A DNA stretch of 64,000 nucleotides from Bacillus sp. UNC41MFS5 (GTDB taxonomy: Bacteria; Bacillota; Bacilli; Bacillales_B; DSM-18226): the NCBI RefSeq assembly GCF_000686805.1, contig NZ_JMLP01000010.1, positions 62,001-126,000 of the forward strand, written 5' to 3'. The stretch's first letter is position 1. Each line of letters opens with the position of its first letter. The notes below the pieces were generated by a model that searched no databases, had not been told where the DNA came from, and saw only the letters and a program-made list of their open reading frames with translations. Of this stretch, positions 26,100 through 33,873 are shown piece by piece. A program made the position numbers and the translations under genes.

Positions 26100-28049
26100 T
26101 TATTCTTCTGTTGTCTCAGTGTCACCTTTTGGACCTAAATATTCATAATCGTTAGGGTTAATTGGTGTATAACCTTCTGGCTTATAGAAACGTAGTAAGT
26201 CTTTGTAAACAATCTCATCCGACATATTAAGTTCCATATTAACTTTGCTATCTACATCCTTACAAGTCGTACTATCCTCTAATAATTCACCTGTTGCAGA
26301 AGAATAGCATTTCTCATTAATCTGGATGGCATCTGATGTTACAAAATCACCGTTTCTAAATAATGCCCAATTACGGTGTTGTTTAGAAAGTAAATCTGAA
26401 CCAAATTCCATATAATCTTTCGTATCTATACCTAATAAATGAAGAACCGTTGGACGGACATCGACTTCCCCGCCAACTTGATGTTGAATACCGCCTTTTA
26501 CACCAGGTACATGAATAAATAATGGAACACGTTGTAATTTTGCATTGATTGCAGGAGTGATTTCGTCCACACCCATAACCTTTGCCATTGCATCGTTATG
26601 GTTTTCAGAAATGCCGTAATGGTCACCATACATAACAATAATGGTATTATCATACATACCGTTTGCTTTTAAATCATTAAAGAATTGCTCGAACGCCTGA
26701 TCCATATAGTTTGCAGATTGGAAATATTGGTTTACAACCGTATCTCCATAATCACCAGCAGGAAAATTTGTATCCTCTGGATCCATTTCAAATGGGAAAT
26801 GATTAGACAATGAAATGAACTTTGTATAGAACGGCTGCTTTAAGCTTTCAAGTAATGGGATAGATTCCTTAAAGAAAGGCTTATCTTTCATTCCATAGTT
26901 TTTTGTATTTTCATCTGACATGCTATAGTACTCTGCATCAAAGAATTTATCGTATCCAAATGCTTTATAAATAACATTTCGATTCCAGAATGTTTTATAG
27001 TTACCATGTAAGACTGCGGAACTATATCCTTGTCCTTTTAAAATCGATGGCATTGCTTGATAGGTGTTTTGGGCTTTGTTAACAAAAACCGCACCTTGTG
27101 CCATTGGATAAAGTGAGTTTTCCATTAAGAATTCGGCATCCGATGTTTTTCCTTGACCTGTTTGATGATAGAAATTATCAAAATAGAAGGTATTATTGTC
27201 ATTTGCCAATGAATTTAAAAATGGTGTTACTTCTTGTCCGTTAGGCATTTTATAATTAATCATAAAACTTTGAAAGGATTCCATTGAAATATAAATTACG
27301 TTCATACCCTTAGCTTTACCAAAGTATTTTGGATTTGGGGCAGAATAATTTGCTTTACGGTAGTTCTCAACATCAGTAATATCACTGCTATCAGCCAACG
27401 CACGCTGACTTGATGACTTAATATTTTGAATAACATCATAAATAGTAAAGTTGTACGCACCAAGGTATTTTACTAAATAATTGCGGTCAAAAGAACGTGA
27501 CAGCAGTTGAGGACGATCCTTTTCCGCTAAACCTAGATTAAATAGAAAAGTAGTGATTGAAAATAATAGAACAATTTTATAAGTTTTTCTGTTCGATACC
27601 GTTACTTTTTTGAAGACTGTTAATGCTAATGCAATTAAAATAAACATATCTGTAAAATAAAAAATATCAAAAGGAGACATTAACGAAAGTGCACTGTCAC
27701 CGAGTTGTCCAGCATTCGTCTTGGTTTGCATCAACACTGGCACCGTAATGAAATCATTAAAGAAGCGATAATAGGCAATATTCGCGTACAATAAGAATGA
27801 TAACAGGAAGTTAATTAATATCATAATTAACTTTGAATGCTTCTTAAAAAGCAGTGCTATACCAAAGAAGAATAGTGCTGAACTTAAAGGATTTATCAAA
27901 AGTAGGAACTTTTGCAGGTTATTTTCAATACCTAAGTTAAATTCAATTTGATATGCTGCATAGGTCTTAATCCAAAATAAAACAACTGCAGCTGCAAAAA
28001 ATGTAATATGACTATTTTTTATTGTTTCAGGTAGTCTAATTTTATTCAT
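26100..28049 (-). CDS. ltaS: Lipoteichoic acid synthase (LtaS family)
   Basis: 649 residues. Five N-terminal membrane helices (to about 170) precede an extracellular sulfatase-fold domain. Active-site features: Glu257 in YISMESFQSF and the nucleophilic Thr302 in TGQGKTSDAEF; GDHYGISENH supplies further metal ligands. An ALADS sequence near residues 217-221 may be the signal-peptidase site that releases the catalytic domain. The enzyme polymerises glycerol phosphate from phosphatidylglycerol into lipoteichoic acid. The match to S. aureus LtaS is close over the catalytic domain. Bacilli often carry several paralogues, so this could be LtaS or a YfnI/YqgS-type copy. Confidence 0.93.
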   Translation of the reverse strand: MNKIRLPETIKNSHITFFAAAVVLFWIKTYAAYQIEFNLGIENNLQKFLLLINPLSSALFFFGIALLFKKHSKLIMILINFLLSFLLYANIAYYRFFNDFITVPVLMQTKTNAGQLGDSALSLMSPFDIFYFTDMFILIALALTVFKKVTVSNRKTYKIVLLFSITTFLFNLGLAEKDRPQLLSRSFDRNYLVKYLGAYNFTIYDVIQNIKSSSQRALADSSDITDVENYRKANYSAPNPKYFGKAKGMNVIYISMESFQSFMINYKMPNGQEVTPFLNSLANDNNTFYFDNFYHQTGQGKTSDAEFLMENSLYPMAQGAVFVNKAQNTYQAMPSILKGQGYSSAVLHGNYKTFWNRNVIYKAFGYDKFFDAEYYSMSDENTKNYGMKDKPFFKESIPLLESLKQPFYTKFISLSNHFPFEMDPEDTNFPAGDYGDTVVNQYFQSANYMDQAFEQFFNDLKANGMYDNTIIVMYGDHYGISENHNDAMAKVMGVDEITPAINAKLQRVPLFIHVPGVKGGIQHQVGGEVDVRPTVLHLLGIDTKDYMEFGSDLLSKQHRNWALFRNGDFVTSDAIQINEKCYSSATGELLEDSTTCKDVDSKVNMELNMSDEIVYKDLLRFYKPEGYTPINPNDYEYLGPKGDTETTEE

Positions 28050-28496
28050 TTAAAAATTTCTCCCCTCACTTACCAATTAAGCTCCGGTAAACGAACCTCA
28101 ATTACTATATCACATTTCTTTTCAAAATAAAAACAAAAATCATGTTAGATCTTCCAATTCTTATCAACATAAATCTACATTCTTTGCTAACACTTTAGCC
28201 ATGTTTTAAATTGGTCATTTCTATTTCTATGTCATTTATTTGTTGGACATGACTATTTTCGAGTCCTCAATTATATAAGACGAATATGTTTTATTTTAGT
28301 TTCAAATTTTTATTTACTACGTGATACGTTCCATTAAGTCACCATTTCTACATATATTAAACCTGAATGGATGTGGGAGCAATATGAATTTAGCCTTATC
28401 TTTTACAAAAATGGAGCCATGTTTACTTGAATGAACTATGTAAACATTGGAAAGTATATACACAGAGGACAGAAGAAAATTTCAAAGGAGAATCTT
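28050..28496. other. Intergenic region between ltaS and a small gene, nothing recognised
   Basis: About 450 AT-rich bases holding the divergent upstream regions of ltaS and the 59-codon gene. I see no conserved RNA, terminator or convincing ORF. Confidence 0.6.
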
Positions 28497-28676
28497 ATGC
28501 CCCGAATAAGGCCTGAATTTACAAAGAGCCCATATTTTGTTGATGAACCGGGAAATTGGCATTTAAAGCCTGGTGCACCGAAGGAAATGCAGGTAGAACT
28601 CAATCATTATCTCAATAGCATGGAAGATATTGATGAGCCAGGTACGATCAATGGTGTACATATTGATTACCCTTAG
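28497..28676 (+). CDS. Hypothetical 59-residue protein
   Basis: Starts MPRIRPEFTKSPYFVDEPGN at the ATG with AAAGGAG 7 bases upstream; a longer in-frame ORF extends to 28431 but has no ribosome site. Proline-rich and acidic, without membrane segment. It ends about 90 bases before sspH on the same strand, which hints at sporulation-time expression. I do not recognise a family. Confidence 0.65.
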   Translation: MPRIRPEFTKSPYFVDEPGNWHLKPGAPKEMQVELNHYLNSMEDIDEPGTINGVHIDYP

Positions 28677-28762
28677 GAATGAAAAATTGCCCAATATATA
28701 ATAGAAGAAAGCGATTGCAAACCCTTAACAAAACCAAAAAAATATGACTAGGAGTGAAAAGA

Positions 28763-28942
28763 ATGAATGTTAATCGAGTGAAACAAATTTTATCGTCATC
28801 CGCAGATATTGAGGTCAAGTATAATGGTGTATCTGTATGGATTGACCAACTACATGAAGATGGGCAGACTGCAACTGTCCATTTACGCGGGCCATTGGAA
28901 GAACGATCCAATGTTAATATTGGCGAATTAGTGGAAGAATAA
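28763..28942 (+). CDS. sspH: Small acid-soluble spore protein, H type
   Basis: 59 residues, the same length as B. subtilis SspH, with the same layout: MNVNRVKQIL at the start, VSVWIDQLHEDGQTATVHL in the middle and VNIGELVEE at the end. AGGAG lies 8 bases upstream of the ATG at 28763; the in-frame GTG at 28754 overlaps that site. A minor spore-core protein expressed in the forespore. Confidence 0.9.
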   Translation: MNVNRVKQILSSSADIEVKYNGVSVWIDQLHEDGQTATVHLRGPLEERSNVNIGELVEE

Positions 28943-28992
28943 TTCCATTGGATTATGTGAAATTATCTAACCTCTGATTTATCCATAATAAA

Positions 28993-29017
28993 AAGGCAGG
29001 ATTGAGATTCCTGCCTT
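28993..29017 (-). terminator. Terminator overlapping the stop of the 53-codon gene
   Basis: AAGGCAGG/CCTGCCTT with TTTTTATT on the minus strand; the stop codon of the leftward small gene lies in one arm. It may also serve sspH from the other side. Confidence 0.8.
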
Positions 29018-29177
29018 ACACCATATCTTCATTCTCTTTTTCAATATCACTTGATTGAGGTTGTTCTCCTTGGACAATACCACCAAGTACCTCTCTGTTA
29101 TTCCTATTGGCATCATTTCCTGCTCCCGGCACAATATTGGCCTTAGGGAGTTGTTCTAATTCTTTACCTTTTGGCAT
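29016..29177 (-). CDS. Hypothetical 53-residue protein
   Basis: Begins MPKGKELEQLPKANIVPGAG and ends EKENEDMV. AGGAGTGAGG precedes the ATG and the stop is built into a terminator, so expression is likely. Hydrophilic and Asn/Gln/Glu-rich with no cysteine, similar in style to small spore-associated proteins, but I do not recognise the family. Confidence 0.6.
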   Translation of the reverse strand: MPKGKELEQLPKANIVPGAGNDANRNNREVLGGIVQGEQPQSSDIEKENEDMV

Positions 29178-29240
29178 GTTTCCTCACTCCTTACAGTTAA
29201 ATTATCCATTTAGTTGGAATATTAGTTATCCAACTTTTGG

Positions 29241-30392
29241 TTAATTGTTGTTAATACTGTACTTAGCTAATAATTGCAAAGTCATGTCATCCATTGGAGG
29301 ATTATGAAGACCTGCGCGTACGTCCCGATAATATCGTTGCAATGGATTACTTAATGATAGACTTTTTGCTCCCACGATTCGCATGGCTAAGTCAACAATA
29401 TCAATAGCCAAATTGGTCACTGTTAATTTTGCTGCACCTAAGTGTGCCCCCATTTTTTCTCTATCCTCATCGTTTGATGCATCCCACTGTTTGGCAGCCC
29501 CATATAAAAAGTACTCGGATTGCATGACCTTCAGTTCTATTTCACCCAGTTTTTGTTGTACATTTGGTAAATCAATGATTGGTCCTACGATACTATTAGG
29601 AGAATACTCCTTTGCAAATTGAATTGCATATCTTTGGGCTGCTTTTGCTATGCCAAGATAGCAAGCTGGAATATGTAAGAGCCATCCATTTACTTTTTTT
29701 CCTGCGGAACTAAACTCTTCGACAAGATTTTCAGCTGAGACCAAACAATCCTCAAGTATTAAGTCATGACTGCCTGTCCCTCTTAAAGCAATACTGTCCC
29801 ATGTTTCTTCAATTATTATCCCTTTTGACGTTCGAGGGATTAGAAAATTGGCCACTTCACCTGTTTCTTTAATGGTCGCACTAACGATAAAGTAATCAAG
29901 GACAGGAGACATCGTCGTAAACGTTTTTCTTCCATTTATAACCCAGCCATGCTTACACTTTTCCGCCGTTGTTTCCGGTCTTCCACCCCGAGTAGGACTA
30001 CCTGTTTTCGGTTCACTTTGAGCACTATTTATTAATGCACCTTTATTCACCTGTTCACAAATTTCCTTAAAGACCGGCTCCTTCCATGAGTTTTTTTCAT
30101 TAAGATTCATGATAATACCCATATGCCATCCGATGGAAAGAGCAGTTGCCCCATCACCCTCGGCTATCGTTTCTTGAAGTCGAATGAGTTCATAAAGTGT
30201 TATTTCCTGACCGCCATACCTAGAGGGTACAGTTAATGTAGTGTATCCTGAATTTTTAAGGTCCAGTATATTTGCATAGGGAAAGCCGCCCTCTATGTCT
30301 ATTTGATGTGCACGCAATTTAAATTGTTTCGAAAGGCTGCTCATAAGTTCGATTCGTTCATCCAATGTTCGTTTTTCAAGAAAATTCATCAT
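29241..30392 (-). CDS. Acyl-CoA dehydrogenase family protein
   Basis: 383 residues with the usual N-terminal helical, central beta and C-terminal helical domains. Flavin/substrate blocks are ALINSAQSEPKTGSPTRG, INGRKTFTTMSPVLDYF and WDSIALRGTGSHDL. The C-terminal helix bundle ends ALRMIVG-like (LAMRIVGAKSLS). It resembles YdbM/SfnB-type members, some of which act on sulfur or flavin-dependent monooxygenation rather than beta-oxidation; the catalytic Glu of true acyl-CoA dehydrogenases is not obvious. It is divergent from the transporter-PAS gene. Start is one of two adjacent ATGs behind AGGAGA. Confidence 0.85.
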   Translation of the reverse strand: MMNFLEKRTLDERIELMSSLSKQFKLRAHQIDIEGGFPYANILDLKNSGYTTLTVPSRYGGQEITLYELIRLQETIAEGDGATALSIGWHMGIIMNLNEKNSWKEPVFKEICEQVNKGALINSAQSEPKTGSPTRGGRPETTAEKCKHGWVINGRKTFTTMSPVLDYFIVSATIKETGEVANFLIPRTSKGIIIEETWDSIALRGTGSHDLILEDCLVSAENLVEEFSSAGKKVNGWLLHIPACYLGIAKAAQRYAIQFAKEYSPNSIVGPIIDLPNVQQKLGEIELKVMQSEYFLYGAAKQWDASNDEDREKMGAHLGAAKLTVTNLAIDIVDLAMRIVGAKSLSLSNPLQRYYRDVRAGLHNPPMDDMTLQLLAKYSINNN

Positions 30393-30438
30393 CTATCTCT
30401 CCTACTCAATTAAAAAATTAATTTGTTTGTGTCAAATG

Positions 30439-30482
30439 TGTGTCATACCTCACTGAAAGTCAAATGCTTGTTGTTCTATAAT
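30439..30482 (+). promoter_or_regulatory. FNR-type box and promoter of the NarK-PAS gene
   Basis: TGTGT-catacc-TCACT (30439-30454) matches TGTGA-N6-TCACA at 8 of 10 positions. TATAAT follows at 30477-30482. The box centre is 30.5 bases from the first base of the -10, placing it near -41.5, the class II activator position. Confidence 0.65.
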
Positions 30483-30586
30483 ACAAGAAGAAAAATCTTC
30501 CATGCTACTGAACACATTTCTTTCTTAATATATAACTTAAGATTGAGGAAATAATAAAATGGCATGGGAATTAAAGGGGGATTTTT

Positions 30587-32083
30587 ATGAAACAAGGATC
30601 AAAACAACTTTTTATACAAACTGGAAGCCTTGTTGCTGGTTTTATGGTTTGGGTACTTATATCATCACTTATGCCTTTTATAAAAGCAGATATTCAACTT
30701 ACTTCTTCACAAATTGCATGGGCAACAGCCGTCCCTGTGATCCTTGGCTCACTGCTTCGTGTGCCGCTTGGCTATTGGACGAATCGCTATGGTGCTCGTC
30801 TTTTATTTACAATTAGTTTCATAATACTACTTATTCCTATTGCATTGTTAAGCTATGCTGATTCCTTGCTTACGCTTATCATTGGCGGATTATTACTTGG
30901 GATAGGTGGTGCTGTTTTTTCTGTTGGTGTAACCTCCCTTCCTAAATATTATGAAAAATCAAAACACGGGTTTATTAATGGAATATACGGAGCAGGTAAC
31001 ATTGGAACAGCAATCACTTCTTTTTCCGCGCCTGTTCTTGCTACCGCATATGGTTGGAGAAACACTATAAAAATCTACCTGCTAGTTGTACTTCTCTTTG
31101 CTCTCTTTAATTTTATATTTGGGGATAGAAAGGAACGAAAAGTTAACATATCCTTATTTGACCAAATCAAAGAGGTATATAAAAATCCAAAACTATGGTT
31201 TCTAAGTTTATTTTATTTTATCACGTTTGGTTCCTTCGTGGCCTTCACCATTTATTTACCATCGTTCTTAGTCAATCACTTTGAATTGGATAAAGTGGAT
31301 GCAGGACTCCGGACAGCCGGTTTTATTGCCTTGGCCACCATTTTTAGACCAATCGGGGGATGGTTAGGCGATAAAATTAATCCTTTTCTTATTTTAATGG
31401 CTGTTTTCTTTAGCTTAACGTTCGCAGGATTTCTATTGTCGTTTACTCCATCGCTGCCAATCTATTCGTTTGGCTGCTTATTGGTTGCATTCTTTGCGGG
31501 TATCGGAAATGGCGCGATATTTAAACTAGTCCCATTATATTTTTCCAAGCAAGCTGGTATTGTGAATGGTATTGTGTCAGCCATGGGGGGGCTTGGTGGT
31601 TTTTTTCCTCCAGTTATTCTTACCATTCTCTTTAATTGGACTGGACATTATGCAATTGGGTTTATGTCCCTCTCTGAGTTTTCATTAGCAAGTCTAGTTA
31701 TTGTTGTTTGGCTGTATTACCAAGATAAACTAGATATTTCTGCTAAGATTGTTAACCATGCCTTAGATGGCATTTGTGTAACCGATGTTCATGGAATCAT
31801 TCAAAGTGTAAATCCTGCATTTACGAAAATTACCGGATATAGTCAAGCCGAAGTTGTAGGTAAAACCCCGAGTGTACTTCAATCCGGGGAACATGGAAAT
31901 GAATTTTACAATCAAATGTGGGAGAGTCTAAAGACCAATGGCGTTTGGGAAGGGTACATTTGGAATAAACGCAAAAATAATGAGATATACAGAGAATGGC
32001 TAACCATAACAGCCATTAAAGATGACGTTGGAGAAACTAAAAACTATGTAGGAATGTTTTATGAGGATAACGAAAAATCATAG
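30587..32083 (+). CDS. NarK-like MFS transporter fused to a C-terminal PAS domain
   Basis: 498 residues. Residues 1 to about 383 form a 12-helix major facilitator of the nitrate/nitrite family, with loops RVPLGYWTNRYGAR and the glycine-rich AGNIGTAIT and AFFAGIGNGAIFKLVPLYF (nitrate-signature-like). Residues 387-498 form a PAS domain: ALDGICVTD, NPAFTKITGYSQAEVVGK, WEGYIWNKRKNNEIYREW. The junction is continuous with no frameshift. AAAGGGGG gives the start, and an FNR-type promoter lies upstream. The PAS could sense redox or ligand state and gate transport, or signal; both are inference. Confidence 0.88.
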   Translation: MKQGSKQLFIQTGSLVAGFMVWVLISSLMPFIKADIQLTSSQIAWATAVPVILGSLLRVPLGYWTNRYGARLLFTISFIILLIPIALLSYADSLLTLIIGGLLLGIGGAVFSVGVTSLPKYYEKSKHGFINGIYGAGNIGTAITSFSAPVLATAYGWRNTIKIYLLVVLLFALFNFIFGDRKERKVNISLFDQIKEVYKNPKLWFLSLFYFITFGSFVAFTIYLPSFLVNHFELDKVDAGLRTAGFIALATIFRPIGGWLGDKINPFLILMAVFFSLTFAGFLLSFTPSLPIYSFGCLLVAFFAGIGNGAIFKLVPLYFSKQAGIVNGIVSAMGGLGGFFPPVILTILFNWTGHYAIGFMSLSEFSLASLVIVVWLYYQDKLDISAKIVNHALDGICVTDVHGIIQSVNPAFTKITGYSQAEVVGKTPSVLQSGEHGNEFYNQMWESLKTNGVWEGYIWNKRKNNEIYREWLTITAIKDDVGETKNYVGMFYEDNEKS

Positions 32084-32143
32084 ATAAGCATAACAGCAAA
32101 AGGAGACCTTTCACCGTGGAAGGTCTCCTTTTGCTATGCTTAT
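32084..32143 (+). terminator. Long hairpin after the NarK-PAS gene
   Basis: AAGCATA...CAGCAAAAGGAGACCTT pairs with AAGGTCTCCTTTTGCT..ATGCTT for over 20 bp. It is unusually long and lacks a clean T-run, so it may act also as an mRNA 3'-end barrier. Confidence 0.7.
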
Positions 32144-32203
32144 GGATCAAATTATTACAACTTTTTGTCATCCGCCTTGAGTTCACAGTTCGTTCACCAT
32201 TTT

Positions 32204-32247
32204 TGTGACGTACGTCACAAAATTCATGTTACCATCTGATTTATAGT
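32204..32247 (+). promoter_or_regulatory. Perfect FNR box and promoter of narK
   Basis: TGTGA-cgtacg-TCACA (32204-32219) is a perfect FNR/CRP palindrome. TATAGT at 32242-32247 is the -10, with the box centre 30.5 bases from its first base, again near -41.5. Anaerobic activation is expected. Confidence 0.85.
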
Positions 32248-32309
32248 AATAACATAAACAACAAATTCTTTTGAAAATAAAATTTAAAACACTTTAGGGG
32301 GAATAAATA

Positions 32310-33611
32310 ATGGCCCGAATTAATTACTGGAACCCAGAAGATGAAAAGTTCTGGAAAGCAGAAGGAAAAAAACATGCACGTCGAAATTTATGGATTTCTG
32401 TACCATCATTAATGATCGCATTTATTGTCTGGCAAATTTGGTCCGTGGTTGCCGTTAGACTTAACGACATCGGCTTCCATTTTACTGAAGAACAACTCTT
32501 TACACTTGCAGCTGTTCCTGGCTTGGTTGGTGCAACACTACGTTTTGTTTATACATTCGCAGTTGGCTCGATTGGCGGTAAGAACTGGACCGTCATATCC
32601 ACAGCAGTCTTAGCGATTCCTGCGATTGGAATTGGATTTGCCGTTCAGAATCCGGAGACACCCTTTTCAATCATGCTAACTCTAGCAGCTCTTTGTGGTC
32701 TAGGCGGAGGTAATTTCTCATCCTCTTCAGCGAATATAAGCTTTTTCTTTCCGAAAAAAGAAAAAGGAACAGCACTTGGTATTAATGGTGGTTTAGGTAA
32801 CATGGGGGTATCTGTGGTTCAATTCGTTACACCATTAATTGTTACTTCAGGAACTTTTGCACTAGTTGGCGGCAATCAAGTGTTAGCAAATGGTCAGAAA
32901 GTTTGGTTACAAAATGCAGCATTTATCTGGGTTATTCCAATTGTAATTTTAACAATCCTAGCTATGTTTAAAATGGATAATGTTCCTGGTGCAAAACAAT
33001 CCGTATCAGATCAATTTGTCATCGTTAAACGTAAACACACATGGATAATGACAGCTCTTTATGTAGCAACTTTTGGTTCATTCATTGGTTATTCAGCGGC
33101 CTTCCCGCTCCTTTTAAGATCACAATTTCCTGAGCATATTTCACTTGCGTTCCTTGGAGCCTTAGTGGCAGCGGCAGCAAGACCTGTAGGCGGTTGGTTG
33201 GCTGACAAACTTGGCGGTGCTAAAGTCACTGCATATGTTTTAGTCATCATGGGCATTGGTGCAGCGGGGGTTATTTACTTCCTAAATGGAAAACAATTTG
33301 CTGGATTCTTAGTATCTTTCTTAGTTCTTTTCGTTGCATCTGGTATTGGTTCAGGTTCAACATTCCAAATGATTCCAAACCTTTTTATTCCTAAGGAAGC
33401 CGCACCTGTCATCGGATTCTCGGCAGCATTTGCAGCATATGGCTCATTCTTTATTCCAAAGTTATTTGGATGGTCTGTTAAAGCTACTGGCACACCGGTT
33501 ACTGCCTTTTACTTCTTTATCGGTTTTTATGTCATATCCTTTGCGCTTAACTGGTATTTTTATCAAAGAAAAGCAACTGCAGCAAAAGCACTTACACAGC
33601 AGGTCGGGTAA
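32310..33611 (+). CDS. narK: Nitrate/nitrite transporter NarK
   Basis: 433 residues, 12 membrane helices. Both nitrate-signature motifs are visible: GLGGGNFSSSSANISFFFPK and SGIGSGSTFQMIPNLFIPK. GGGGGAA precedes the ATG. It probably exchanges nitrate for nitrite in anaerobic respiration; no nitrate reductase genes lie in the window. Unlike the neighbour it has no PAS domain. Its promoter carries a perfect FNR box. Confidence 0.93.
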   Translation: MARINYWNPEDEKFWKAEGKKHARRNLWISVPSLMIAFIVWQIWSVVAVRLNDIGFHFTEEQLFTLAAVPGLVGATLRFVYTFAVGSIGGKNWTVISTAVLAIPAIGIGFAVQNPETPFSIMLTLAALCGLGGGNFSSSSANISFFFPKKEKGTALGINGGLGNMGVSVVQFVTPLIVTSGTFALVGGNQVLANGQKVWLQNAAFIWVIPIVILTILAMFKMDNVPGAKQSVSDQFVIVKRKHTWIMTALYVATFGSFIGYSAAFPLLLRSQFPEHISLAFLGALVAAAARPVGGWLADKLGGAKVTAYVLVIMGIGAAGVIYFLNGKQFAGFLVSFLVLFVASGIGSGSTFQMIPNLFIPKEAAPVIGFSAAFAAYGSFFIPKLFGWSVKATGTPVTAFYFFIGFYVISFALNWYFYQRKATAAKALTQQVG

Positions 33612-33629
33612 TCCCGGCTTGTTTTTTTT
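33594..33629 (+). terminator. Terminator overlapping the narK stop
   Basis: GGTCGGG-taat-CCCGGCT with TTTTTTTT; the stop codon lies in the loop. Confidence 0.8.
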
Positions 33630-33634
33630 AATAG

Positions 33635-33815
33635 CTCTGTTAAAGTTGCCTGTTGATTTCCGCTCCGGGCACTTCGCTTTCCTCGGGCGGTCCGGCGAGC
33701 CTCCTCGTCTCTGCGCTCCTGCGGGGTCTCCCCTGCCCCGTCCTCCCGCAGGAGTCTTCGTGCCCTCCACTCCAATCAACAGGGTGCCAAAATAAACGAT
33801 AAGCTTTAACACAGC
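33635..33815 (-). repeat. GC-rich MITE-like repeat, copy B (full length)
   Basis: About 181 bases with terminal inverted repeats, GCTCTGTTAAAG (33635-33646) and CTTTAACACAGC (33804-33815). Inside are CTGTTGATTTCCGCTCC and its partner CCACTCCAATCAACAGG, then a very GC-rich core with nested palindromes such as CTCCTGCGGG and CCCGCAGGAG. The core is far richer in GC than its surroundings. Oriented opposite to copies A and C. It lies between the convergent narK and fdhF genes. Confidence 0.85.
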
Positions 33816-33830
33816 CTTTTGAATAAAAAG

Positions 33831-33851
33831 AACGCAGTCATTAAACTGCGT
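33831..33851 (-). terminator. Terminator of fdhF
   Basis: GACGCAGTTT/GACTGCGTTC-type stem on the minus strand, about 23 bases after the stop, with a T-rich tail. Confidence 0.7.
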
Positions 33852-33873
33852 CCAAAAGAAGAATATTAGTTGT

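Noticed and set aside
28050..28496. Hidden gene or regulatory RNA upstream of the 59-codon gene
   Set aside because: All frames are short and lack ribosome sites, and no stable hairpin stands out.
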